In this document: in pieces, positions 22,706 through 29,743 of the stretch | How the letters are laid out: each line of letters opens with the position of its first letter | Position numbering within the stretch: position 1 is the first letter of the stretch | Origin: Alteraquisediminimonas sediminicola | GTDB taxonomy: Bacteria; Pseudomonadota; Alphaproteobacteria; Sphingomonadales; Sphingomonadaceae | Assembly: GCF_019740335.1 (NCBI RefSeq) | Contig: NZ_JAHXZS010000007.1 | Location: 99,676-163,675 of the forward strand | DNA: 64,000 nt | Direction: 5' to 3' | Notes under the pieces: model-generated | Told to the model about the DNA's origin: nothing | Databases searched by the model: none | What the model saw: only the letters and a program-made list of their open reading frames with translations | Position numbers and translations under genes: made by a program

Positions 22706-22899
22706 TGCACAATCTCCGAAGATGCTTTCAATCCGATAACGTAAGCCATCTCTGGGCAGGCACAGGAGATAGACACCGGCCTCCCTGATCTGGTGGGCCT
22801 AATGCTATGTACTCGGTACTTATCCCCAATCACTGCAACCCCTAAACCTAGGGGCCGCAGGTTGGTGCGTGTGTTTCTAAGGGCAATATGTGGTGGCAT
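22702..22899 (-). CDS. small early phage protein, 65 aa
   Basis: 65 residues from the ATG at 22899 (MPPHIALRNTRTNLRPLG). It is basic and beta-rich (YRVHSIRPTRSGRPVSISCACPE). It lies between the peptidase and the kinase-like gene and overlaps the latter by 4 nt. No family recognised. Confidence 0.55.
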   Translation of the reverse strand: MPPHIALRNTRTNLRPLGLGVAVIGDKYRVHSIRPTRSGRPVSISCACPEMAYVIGLKASSEIVQ

Positions 22900-22907
22900 C
22901 TTAACTC

Positions 22908-23909
22908 CTACTGTCGATACCAAGGGATATCGTCTGCATATTGGGGGTCTTGCTGGGAGTAGATATGAGCCTCTAGGTCTGCGACTGAGTAGCCGATGGA
23001 GACCAACAGGGTAGCGACAATGGTAGGGTTATCCTCCACTAGGTCTATGAGGTCCCGCATGTCATTGGAGTGCTTACTGGTCGTGGAGTACACCTGCCGT
23101 CCCCACCCATAATCGAAGCGTTCTTCCTCGGCTTGGGCGATAGGGTCACGGGCGATAACGAGCTCGCTCATATCCATCGTGAGCACCGCATCTAGGAGGC
23201 GGGCACAGTGGTTAAGGTCACAGGTCTCGTTGGGCCCGTGGTTGGACAGGTAGCCCACGGATACGTTCGTGCATTCAGGGATGCAGTGCGCGTACTCATT
23301 GGTGTCCGTGTAGACCCCGGTATCATCTGGCATCATGTCCAGCCCGGTGCCTTGGTTGTTGAGCTCAATAGCTAGGGACAGGGCGAACTCATCAGAGCAC
23401 GTCCTGCCATAGGATTGATGGGTGATGATATCCCGGTTGCCTGCACGGTCGAAGGCGATAGCGGCCTCGATACCGTTGAGGACGTTAGGCGTGTTCTTGA
23501 CAATCCACCGGCTGCCCAAGCAGCCCTTCTCTTCCCCACGGTGAAAGACGTAGAGGCCGGGGATACCTGCCTCTATCATCTCCAACATGAGCCACACCCC
23601 GACCCCATCATCTGCTCCAAGAGAGCGTCCGGGTTTACGGTCGGATAGTGCGGCAATCCCATGTGCATCCACACAGACGGACTGAGGCCCGCCTTTAGCG
23701 GCTACGGTGTCAACGTGACAGGACCATAGGATGCTAGGCTGAGAGGTATCGGGCTGTATCCTCAGCATACGACTGCCAAACAGGTCCGATTGCATCCCCG
23801 GCACTGTGTCCAAGAACTCCTTGCAGAAGGCCTTCTCCGTGAAGCTGTCGTGGGGTCTCGACCAAGACAGGATTTCCAGCAAACGCTGGATCGGTGCGGT
23901 GATCGTCAT
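22908..23909 (-). CDS. M20/M28-type zinc peptidase
   Basis: 333 residues from the ATG at 23909 (AAGGA 8 nt upstream). Di-zinc aminopeptidase/carboxypeptidase motifs are all present: WSCHVDTVA (H-x-D), LGADDGVGVWLM (bridging Asp in A-D-D-G), FHRGEEKGCLGS (catalytic Glu-Glu), AFDRAG (third-site Asp) and CDLNH near the end (last His). Such enzymes trim peptides or amidated substrates. A metallopeptidase in the early block of a T7-like phage is uncommon; it could act on host peptides or a defence-related peptide. The first 176 nt overlap the upstream gene in another frame. Confidence 0.8.
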   Translation of the reverse strand: MTITAPIQRLLEILSWSRPHDSFTEKAFCKEFLDTVPGMQSDLFGSRMLRIQPDTSQPSILWSCHVDTVAAKGGPQSVCVDAHGIAALSDRKPGRSLGADDGVGVWLMLEMIEAGIPGLYVFHRGEEKGCLGSRWIVKNTPNVLNGIEAAIAFDRAGNRDIITHQSYGRTCSDEFALSLAIELNNQGTGLDMMPDDTGVYTDTNEYAHCIPECTNVSVGYLSNHGPNETCDLNHCARLLDAVLTMDMSELVIARDPIAQAEEERFDYGWGRQVYSTTSKHSNDMRDLIDLVEDNPTIVATLLVSIGYSVADLEAHIYSQQDPQYADDIPWYRQ

Positions 23910-25347
23910 TTGCTGGTTCCTTGTTGTGGATTGCCTGCTCAAGCGGGGTTAGCGCCTGAAATTGCAGGACGTGGGCGTTCATGGTGTGCTCTAGGATGTA
24001 GTTGGTGCAGCAGCCCTCGCAGTGATCGCCCTCAAGGAGCTCCGCTGCGTAGCCATCGCAGTCATCGGCCAGCACTGGGCCTAGGTTGTCGTCCTCGTGG
24101 AAGGTAGAGTCACAGGTCTCGCAGGTCGTGACACTATCGCAGTACCAGTACTCACCTGCATGCGGCCCGTTCTCGATTTCAATGAAGTCATGGTCTCCGA
24201 GCTGGTCAGTTGGGCAGTGATCCCAACGTGAGCGGCCAAACACCTCCGTGATTTCATCATCGCGGTAGTATGCGCTTAGCTGGTGTATGTAGGTGTAGTT
24301 GTTAGCGCAGCAGTGCTCACAGACAGTCCGGTCCAGACTTTCGATGTACCGGGTGTCCTCGTCGTGAACACGGTCCCCGCAATCGTCACAGGAGGTTGTA
24401 TCCTCCTCCATGTCACAGCTAAGGCCATCCGTCATGGACAGGCTGATATCCGAGCAGCCCCCGCCGATGATGAGATACTCGCCATCGTCGTCCTCACAGG
24501 CATAGTTCGCCCCATCCACATAAGGTACAACGAACACATCGTTGCCCTCGTCGTGCTCGATACGCTGGATACGGGCACCATTCGTGCTGCCACGTTCGTA
24601 CCCGGCAGCCTTTAGGGCCAGCTCCATACGGCTTATGTCTCCGTAGATCGTGGAGTACCGCTGCTTCGCAGGCCACACTACGCAACGGGCAGATACACCG
24701 TCCTCAGGATCACCGAGGTAGGCAACAGCCAGATCAGGGCCAGCATAGACACGGGCGGGGTGTACGTTGGACATGAAATCCGTACCGGCCATGCAAGAGC
24801 GGGGGCCGTTAGTGAACACAGCTTCGATGGTGTCAGCGTCAGCAGTGACTTGGAGTTCAATCTCACCGTTTAGGGCAGCGCACTTGGCTACCCAACGCTC
24901 GATATCCTCGTCCTTGAGCACATCGCTGTAGAACTTCTTGAGGAAGCGGCCCGGTGCCATAGCAGGGGCTTGCTTGTCCTGCTCACCCTTGTCAGCGTTC
25001 TCCGTGTAGGAAACCATGCCCGGATGCTTGGCGCTCATGTGCTCAAACAGGCAGCTTGTCTCGGTGTGATTAAGCCACCAATCAGGGCGGGCTACCTGCC
25101 AAGGTGTTCTGGTATACTGGCCGTCCAAGCGGCGGCTCTCACGAACCATCCACTGCATATCCCGCACAGCTACATACTCAGTAACGGAGTAGGCGTAGGC
25201 GGCGTACATGCGGGCCATCTCAGCGCGGAACTCACCGGCCTCCTGCCCGGTATCAAAGATACGCAGGGGCTTGCCGCTATCGTCCAATTCTCCACAGATA
25301 ACCTTGTCGGTCCCGTCTTTACGGTCCAGCATCACAACATAGGGCAT
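23734..25347 (-). CDS. large Cys-rich early protein with several zinc-ribbon-like pairs
   Basis: 537 residues from the ATG at 25347 (AGGAGAT upstream). The first 250 residues form a mixed domain (YVVMLDRKDGTDKV.., ending near SRMELALKAAGYERG). From about residue 310 there are paired cysteines: TTSCDDCGDRV, RTVCEHCCANN, TTCETCDSTF and GDHCEGCCTNY, separated by acidic stretches, resembling repeated zinc ribbons. The last 58 residues lie in the overlap with the peptidase gene. It may bind nucleic acid or host proteins; no known family is recognised. Confidence 0.7.
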   Translation of the reverse strand: MPYVVMLDRKDGTDKVICGELDDSGKPLRIFDTGQEAGEFRAEMARMYAAYAYSVTEYVAVRDMQWMVRESRRLDGQYTRTPWQVARPDWWLNHTETSCLFEHMSAKHPGMVSYTENADKGEQDKQAPAMAPGRFLKKFYSDVLKDEDIERWVAKCAALNGEIELQVTADADTIEAVFTNGPRSCMAGTDFMSNVHPARVYAGPDLAVAYLGDPEDGVSARCVVWPAKQRYSTIYGDISRMELALKAAGYERGSTNGARIQRIEHDEGNDVFVVPYVDGANYACEDDDGEYLIIGGGCSDISLSMTDGLSCDMEEDTTSCDDCGDRVHDEDTRYIESLDRTVCEHCCANNYTYIHQLSAYYRDDEITEVFGRSRWDHCPTDQLGDHDFIEIENGPHAGEYWYCDSVTTCETCDSTFHEDDNLGPVLADDCDGYAAELLEGDHCEGCCTNYILEHTMNAHVLQFQALTPLEQAIHNKEPANDDHRTDPAFAGNPVLVETPRQLHGEGLLQGVLGHSAGDAIGPVWQSYAEDTARYLSA

Positions 25348-25430
25348 GGTGTATCTCCTACGGACACGACTAGAGACCCCTGTGAATGACAAGGGTGCGG
25401 TCGGGCCGTTCAGTCCAATGGTTTTAGGGC

Positions 25431-25610
25431 TTAGTTCTGGCGCTCTCGCTGGGCAGCATGGCCCGCAGCGTGGGCAGCGCGGTAATCTCGATCACTGGGG
25501 AACAGCGCGGCCTTGAGCTTGTTGCCAAGAAGGTGTCGCGAGGGCTTATCAGTAGGCAGGGCAACGACAGTGCGGCGGTTGCCAGAAGAAACTACGATAC
25601 GGTCAATCAT
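25431..25610 (-). CDS. small basic early protein, 59 aa
   Basis: 59 residues (MIDRIVVSSGNRRTVVALP.. to ..HAAGHAAQRERQN), rich in Arg, His and Ala. It is the first gene after the right attachment site, with GGAG just upstream of the ATG, so it is probably the first early gene expressed. A beta strand pair then a basic helix can be seen. No homologue recognised. Confidence 0.55.
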   Translation of the reverse strand: MIDRIVVSSGNRRTVVALPTDKPSRHLLGNKLKAALFPSDRDYRAAHAAGHAAQRERQN

Positions 25611-25642
25611 TAATATCTCCGGGACGCAGCAACGGTGCTCCT

Positions 25643-25659
25643 AGGTTCAGTGTGAACCT
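25643..25659. promoter_or_regulatory. perfect inverted repeat in the early leader (possible operator)
   Basis: AGGTTCA-GTG-TGAACCT is a perfect 7-bp inverted repeat with a 3-nt spacer. It lies between the candidate -10 box at 25689-25694 and the first early gene. The short spacer and symmetry suit a dimeric repressor site, though an RNA hairpin is equally possible. Confidence 0.4.
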
Positions 25660-25688
25660 GAGAGGCGTGATACGTTCATAATGGTGGG

Positions 25689-25694
25689 ATTATA
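25689..25694 (-). promoter_or_regulatory. candidate -10 box of the early promoter
   Basis: The minus strand reads TATAAT here, a perfect sigma-70 -10 hexamer, about 80 nt upstream of the first early gene. No good -35 box stands at 16-18 nt, so activity is uncertain. A host-type promoter is expected at this end because host RNA polymerase must start the early genes. Confidence 0.4.
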
Positions 25695-25753
25695 CGGGGC
25701 TAGAAGCCCGGTAGAATGGCGGTATTACGCCAGTATGGAGGCAATCCACTGTC

Positions 25754-25798
25754 TTGTGGTACCGGAAGTTGCGGGTTCAAGTCCCGTCGATCGCCCCA
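25754..25798 (+). other. attR: 3' half of a tRNA-His (GTG) gene
   Basis: The plus strand carries the anticodon loop TTGTGGT, the 3' anticodon-stem strand ACCGG, a 5-nt variable loop, a T arm (GCGGG, TTCAAGT, CCCGT), acceptor strand CGATCGC, discriminator C and encoded CCA. A C discriminator is the hallmark of tRNA-His. The sequence upstream does not form the matching 5' half: the anticodon stem pairs only 3 of 5 and no proper D arm forms. This is the pattern left when a phage recombines in the anticodon loop of a tRNA gene; the restored complete tRNA would stand at the left end, outside the window. Confidence 0.85.
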
Positions 25799-25819
25799 TT
25801 TCTCCACATCGATCACAAA

Positions 25820-26416
25820 TTATGCAACGCCTCCCGGCGTCCAATGGCGCACGACATCGTCATATTCAGGGCGCGGACGCTCCTCCAGCGGCTTGCCCGC
25901 TGTGCCGATGAAAATATAGCCCGCGACCTTGTCCTTGCCCGGCACGCCGCCCAAGGCGGCCAGCACGGCCTCGCTATAGGCGGGCCATGAGGTCAGCCAA
26001 CAGGCGACAAAGCCCATGGCATGGGCCGCATGCTCAATATTCATGCACACCGCGCCCGCCGACAATTGCTGTTCCCAAAGCGGAATCTTGCTGCCCGCTA
26101 CGGGCGTGGACAATACCGCCACCAACATCGGGGCTGAATGCGCGAATTCTTCCCACGCCGCGACTTCCAGCCGCCCGGCATCGGGCTTTTCCGCCCGATA
26201 GGCCGATACCAGCAGCGCCGCAAAATCATCGCGACGTTCCTTGTCGATCACCACCAGTTGCCAGGGGAACAGCTTGCCATGGTCCGGGGTGCGGGTCGCG
26301 ACCGCCAATAATTGGCGCAGCTGCGCGGCATCCGGTCCCGGCGCGATCATATTGCGCGGCTTGCCGGAACGGCGGGTGGCAAGAAGAGCGAGGGGAGAAG
26401 AAATGTCATTGAACAT
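25820..26416 (-). CDS. nitroreductase family protein
   Basis: 198 residues. The FMN-binding nitroreductase pattern is visible: LLATRRSGKPR near the N-terminus, ATRTPDHGKLFPWQLVVI (the 'APS..N.QPW' equivalent), a mid-chain AGAVCMNIEHAAHAMGFVACWL and IFIGTAGKPLEERPRP near the end. The short YdjA-like type fits best. It would reduce nitro compounds or quinones with NAD(P)H. It is the first chromosomal gene right of the prophage, transcribed towards it, ending 21 nt from the tRNA fragment. Confidence 0.85.
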   Translation of the reverse strand: MFNDISSPLALLATRRSGKPRNMIAPGPDAAQLRQLLAVATRTPDHGKLFPWQLVVIDKERRDDFAALLVSAYRAEKPDAGRLEVAAWEEFAHSAPMLVAVLSTPVAGSKIPLWEQQLSAGAVCMNIEHAAHAMGFVACWLTSWPAYSEAVLAALGGVPGKDKVAGYIFIGTAGKPLEERPRPEYDDVVRHWTPGGVA

Positions 26417-26542
26417 GGCGCGGGAATTAACATGCGCACGCCTGTGTCACAATCGACTTCACAAGCTGAATTTTCCCGTTAATCTGCCGATGATTATTCG
26501 CCTGAAAAATCAGTGTTCGCTTATAAAAAGGGGTCGCCCGGC

Positions 26543-28087
26543 ATGTCCATCAGTCCAACATCTCACGACATGTCCGGCAAAGCTGAGGCCCATATCGGCG
26601 GGCCTGAATTCCTCGGCCACCCGCGCGGACTTTTTTTGCTGTTCTTCGCCGAAATGTGGGAACGCTTTTCCTATTATGGCATGCGGGCGCTGCTGATTTT
26701 CTATCTGACCAAGCACTGGCTATTTTCCGACCAGCAAGCGAGCGTCATCTACGGATCATACACCGCGCTCGTCTATATCACCCCGGTGATCGGCGGCTAT
26801 CTGGCGGACCGTTATCTCGGCCAGCGCAAGGCGGTGCTGTTCGGGGCCTTGCTCCTGAGCTTCGGCCATTTGCTGATGGGGGTTGAGGGCGATGGCAGCC
26901 AGACCGGCGTTGCGCTCAATATTTTCTGGCTGGCCTTGGCCTTCATTATCGTCGGTTCCGGCTTTCTCAAGGCCAATATCTCGGTGATCGTCGGCCAACT
27001 CTACAGCCGCACCGATCCGCGCCGGGATGGTGCCTATACGATCTTTTACATGGGCGTGAACGTCGGTGCAGCGCTTGGCACCTTGGTCGCGGGCTGGTTA
27101 GGGGAAAGCTATGGCTGGTCTTATGGTTTCGGCGCGGCAGGGGTCGGGATGCTGCTCGGCCTGATCGTATTCGCGGCAGGCAAGCCGTTGTTGATGGGCA
27201 AGGGCGAAGCGCCGGACGAGGCTACACTGGCCAACAAGATCGGCGGGATCAGATTCGAACATATCATCTATGCGCTCGGCTTTATGGCGGTCGGCATTGT
27301 CTGGGTGATGATCCAGCATCAGGCCGTGATTGGCTGGCTATTGGGGGCGACGGGCGCGGCCTTGGTGCTGTATGTCGTGCATACGGCGGTCGTGACGCTG
27401 CCCGCGATTGATCGCGACCGCATTCTGGCCGCGGTGTTGCTGATCGTCGGCTCGATCCTGTTTTGGGCCTTGTTCGAACAGGCCGGGTCATCGCTCAACC
27501 TCTATACCGACCGTTATGTCGATCGGCAGATGCTGGGCATGGATGTGAAGGCCTCGATCTTCCAGTCGATCAACCCGATCTATATTGCGCTCTTGGCCCC
27601 ATTGTTCGCAGCCTTGTGGACTTGGCTGGGCAGGCGCGGTTGGGAGCCGTCGACCCCGGCCAAATTCGGTCTTGGCATTGTCCAGCTTGGCCTTGGCTTT
27701 CTCGTGCTGGTCGCGGGCGCGATGAATGGCGTGGCGACGCCGGTTGTGTTCATCTTCCTCATCTATCTGCTGCACACGACGGGCGAGCTTTGCCTGTCGC
27801 CGGTTGGCCTGTCGGCGATGAACCGGCTGGCGCCGCCGCAAATGGCCGGGCTGATCATGGGGACATGGTTCTTCGCCTCGGCCACCGGCAATTTCGCCTC
27901 CGGCCTGATCGCCGCCGCCACTGGGGCAGAAGGCGCAGGGGGCGAGGCCGCCAATCAGCAAACCGTGCTGGACGTCTATGCCACGGTCGGCTGGGTCGCT
28001 GTGAGCGTTGGGGTACTGGTGATCGTGATTTCACCGCTGATCAAGCGGATGATGCACCTTGACCTGCTACAGGATGAGGCGGGGTGA
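26543..28087 (+). CDS. proton-dependent oligopeptide (POT/PTR2) transporter
   Basis: 514 residues from the ATG at 26543 (AAAAGGGG upstream; an in-frame GTG at 26513 is less likely). The signature AEMWERFSYYGMRALL (E-x-x-E-R-F-x-Y-Y-G) lies in the first membrane span, followed by GGYLADRYLGQRKAV and, later, FWALFEQAGSSLNLY, with about 14 hydrophobic spans. Members import di- and tripeptides with protons across the inner membrane. It is divergent from the nitroreductase gene and stands alone. Confidence 0.92.
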   Translation: MSISPTSHDMSGKAEAHIGGPEFLGHPRGLFLLFFAEMWERFSYYGMRALLIFYLTKHWLFSDQQASVIYGSYTALVYITPVIGGYLADRYLGQRKAVLFGALLLSFGHLLMGVEGDGSQTGVALNIFWLALAFIIVGSGFLKANISVIVGQLYSRTDPRRDGAYTIFYMGVNVGAALGTLVAGWLGESYGWSYGFGAAGVGMLLGLIVFAAGKPLLMGKGEAPDEATLANKIGGIRFEHIIYALGFMAVGIVWVMIQHQAVIGWLLGATGAALVLYVVHTAVVTLPAIDRDRILAAVLLIVGSILFWALFEQAGSSLNLYTDRYVDRQMLGMDVKASIFQSINPIYIALLAPLFAALWTWLGRRGWEPSTPAKFGLGIVQLGLGFLVLVAGAMNGVATPVVFIFLIYLLHTTGELCLSPVGLSAMNRLAPPQMAGLIMGTWFFASATGNFASGLIAAATGAEGAGGEAANQQTVLDVYATVGWVAVSVGVLVIVISPLIKRMMHLDLLQDEAG

Positions 28088-28200
28088 CATAACGGTGTGG
28101 GGGGGGCGTCCCTAAGCCCCTCGTCCCTCATATCGTCATGCGCGCACTCTTCTGCCTTCGTCACGCCCGCGCACCCCTCGTTGCTCCCACCCCTATTCTC

Positions 28201-28301
28201 GTCATTCCCGCGCAGGCGGGAATCCAGACAGAGCGGACCGACGCGGGGGCGCAGCCTTCGACTGGATAGTGCTTCTGGATTCCCGCCTGCGCGGGAATGA
28301 C
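28201..28301. repeat. REP doublet (REPIN-like), copy 1, in a convergent gap
   Basis: Two 28-bp arms (28201-28228 and 28274-28301) are perfect inverted copies of each other, separated by 45 bp. Each arm is itself a hairpin: ATTCCCGC-GCAG-GCGGGAAT. It lies in the 314-bp space between the 3' ends of the peptide transporter and argC. The same arms and the same 45-bp spacing recur at 51248-51348. This is the form of REP doublets mobilised by RAYT transposases. Nothing else coding is seen in 28088-28401. Confidence 0.9.
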
Positions 28302-28401
28302 GAAGGAAGTGCGGGGATGACAAACGGGGGGTTAATTACAGCAGCTTAAAGCTCAGGAAACCGACATTTACGGCCCGGCATGGACTGAATGTCGATGGCG
28401 T

Positions 28402-29349
28402 TTAGGCCCGTAGGCCGGTCGCCTCGTCCACACCCATCAGCAGGTTCATCGTCTGCACCGCCGCACCGCCCGCACCCTTGCCAAGATTATCGAGCGTGGC
28501 GATCAGCCGCACCTGATCATGCTGATCGCTGCTGAACACGAACAGATCGATACAATCACACTCGGCGCTGGTTTCCACCGGCAGCCAGTCCATCCCCTCG
28601 CATGCCGCTTTGGAGGCCACGCGCACGAGCTTGCGCCCGGCATAATGCTGGGCCAGCCCATCACGCAATGCATCCGCCGAGGCACAACCCGCCGCGCCCA
28701 CCTGCAACGGCACCTCGACCACCATGCCGCGATAGGTCGGGACCACCGCCGGGGTGAACAATGGACGATAACCAAGGCCAGCTTGATGCTGCATTTCCGG
28801 CACATGCTTATGCCCCAGTTTCAGCGCATAGGTCCGCCACGCGCTGTCGATGGCATCATTGGCGTTCGCATCTTCATAGGCCGCGATCATCGCCTTGCCG
28901 CCGCCGGAATAGCCCGACACCGCATTGCAGCTATATTGCCAGTCGGCCTTTAACAGCCCTTGGGCCACCAATGGCGCCATCAGCGCGATAAAGCCGGTCG
29001 AATAACAACCCGGATTAGAAATCCGCGAGGAAGCAAGGATGCGATCATATTGACCGGCCTTGAATTCCGGAAAGCCATAGACCCAGCCCGGCGCAGTGCG
29101 GTGCGCGGTCGATGCGTCGATGACCTTGGTCGTCGAGTTGTCGATCAGGCTGACCGCTTCTTTCGCGGCATCGTCCGGCAGGCAAAGAATAACGATCTCC
29201 GCCGCGTTCAACGCATCGCGCCGCGCCGACGCCTGCTTGCGCTGCGCCTCGTCCAGAATGATCAGCTCAATATCCGTGCGCCCGGCAATCCGTTCGCGAA
29301 TTTCAAGGCCGGTGGTGCCCACCGAACCATCGATGAACAGCCGGGTCAT
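28402..29349 (-). CDS. argC: N-acetyl-gamma-glutamyl-phosphate reductase
   Basis: 315 residues from the ATG at 29349 (MTRLFIDGSVGTTGLEI), which overlaps the upstream stop as ATGA; the frame continues 22 codons upstream without support. FIDGSVGTTG is the NADP loop, ISNPGCYSTGFIAL carries the catalytic Cys, and GYSGGGKAMI and HKHVPEM (catalytic His) follow. This short form is the type-2 ArgC. It reduces N-acetylglutamyl phosphate to the semialdehyde in arginine synthesis. It stands away from other arg genes and behind a small SH3-like gene. Confidence 0.94.
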   Translation of the reverse strand: MTRLFIDGSVGTTGLEIRERIAGRTDIELIILDEAQRKQASARRDALNAAEIVILCLPDDAAKEAVSLIDNSTTKVIDASTAHRTAPGWVYGFPEFKAGQYDRILASSRISNPGCYSTGFIALMAPLVAQGLLKADWQYSCNAVSGYSGGGKAMIAAYEDANANDAIDSAWRTYALKLGHKHVPEMQHQAGLGYRPLFTPAVVPTYRGMVVEVPLQVGAAGCASADALRDGLAQHYAGRKLVRVASKAACEGMDWLPVETSAECDCIDLFVFSSDQHDQVRLIATLDNLGKGAGGAAVQTMNLLMGVDEATGLRA

Positions 29350-29678
29350 TGCGGCAGGTCCAGCGCGGAAATCGGCACATAGCCGACCAGATGATCCTTG
29401 ACGCAATAGCCCCACGCGATGCCGCCGCTCAAATCGATGACGGCGAATTCTTCACCCTTGGCCAAAGCGCATACCTGCGCGCTTGCCTCATCCGCCGTTT
29501 CCCGGATAGGCGCATGATCAACGACACAGGCGACCGGCATCGGCTTGGCATAATGGGGCGCGAACAACACGCCTGCCAGCGCGATATCGGCTACATCGCC
29601 GCGCACGGCATTAGTGCGCGGGTCCAGCTTGACGGACGGCCCGGACAGGCCGAATTTCGGGGTATTGGCTACACTCAT
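29346..29678 (-). CDS. bacterial SH3-like domain protein
   Basis: 110 residues. The second half (ACVVDHAPIRETADEASAQVCALAKGEEFAVIDLSGGIAWGYCVKDHLVGYV) is a bacterial SH3 repeat of the type that targets cell wall. The first 50 residues include GPSVKLDPRTNAVRGDVADIALAG, also seen at the N-terminus of NlpC/P60 hydrolases in alphaproteobacteria, suggesting this is the stand-alone SH3 part of such an enzyme. It overlaps argC by 4 nt and is co-transcribed. No catalytic domain follows. Confidence 0.7.
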   Translation of the reverse strand: MSVANTPKFGLSGPSVKLDPRTNAVRGDVADIALAGVLFAPHYAKPMPVACVVDHAPIRETADEASAQVCALAKGEEFAVIDLSGGIAWGYCVKDHLVGYVPISALDLPQ

Positions 29679-29743
29679 GGGACGGGGCCTTAGCGACTAA
29701 CGACGGTGAAAATCAAGCCGCATCCCTTGAATGCTGCCACTGA

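Larger units (their letters stand above)
1..25798 (-). mobile_element. T7-like (phiKMV-type) prophage, right-hand part
   Basis: All genes from the left edge to about 25.6 kb lie on the minus strand and read as one podophage genome: early proteins, replication proteins, single-subunit RNA polymerase, portal, scaffold, capsid, tail tubular proteins and an internal virion protein. The right boundary is a tRNA-His 3' fragment at 25754-25798, after which ordinary alphaproteobacterial genes begin. The RNA polymerase gene sits directly before the virion genes, the order known from phiKMV-like phages. The remaining internal virion proteins, tail fibre, terminase, lysis genes, any integrase and attL must lie left of the window. 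The core genes seen look intact, so this need not be a decayed remnant. Confidence 0.9.

Noticed and set aside
25696..25798. A possible complete, class II-length tRNA starting at GGGGC
   Set aside because: GGGGC can pair with GCCCC near the 3' end, but the D arm and anticodon arm do not fold and the length (103 nt) is too great. The T-arm geometry places the real acceptor strand at CGATCGC with an encoded CCA, fitting only a tRNA-His 3' half.
25681..25990. Short plus-strand frames across the attachment site
   Set aside because: They run through the tRNA fragment and into the antisense of the nitroreductase gene, with no ribosome site or coding pattern.
28201..28301. CRISPR-like repeat at the REP doublet
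   Set aside because: Only one inverted pair with a single spacer; the arms are inverted rather than direct repeats and the spacer is not flanked by further units.
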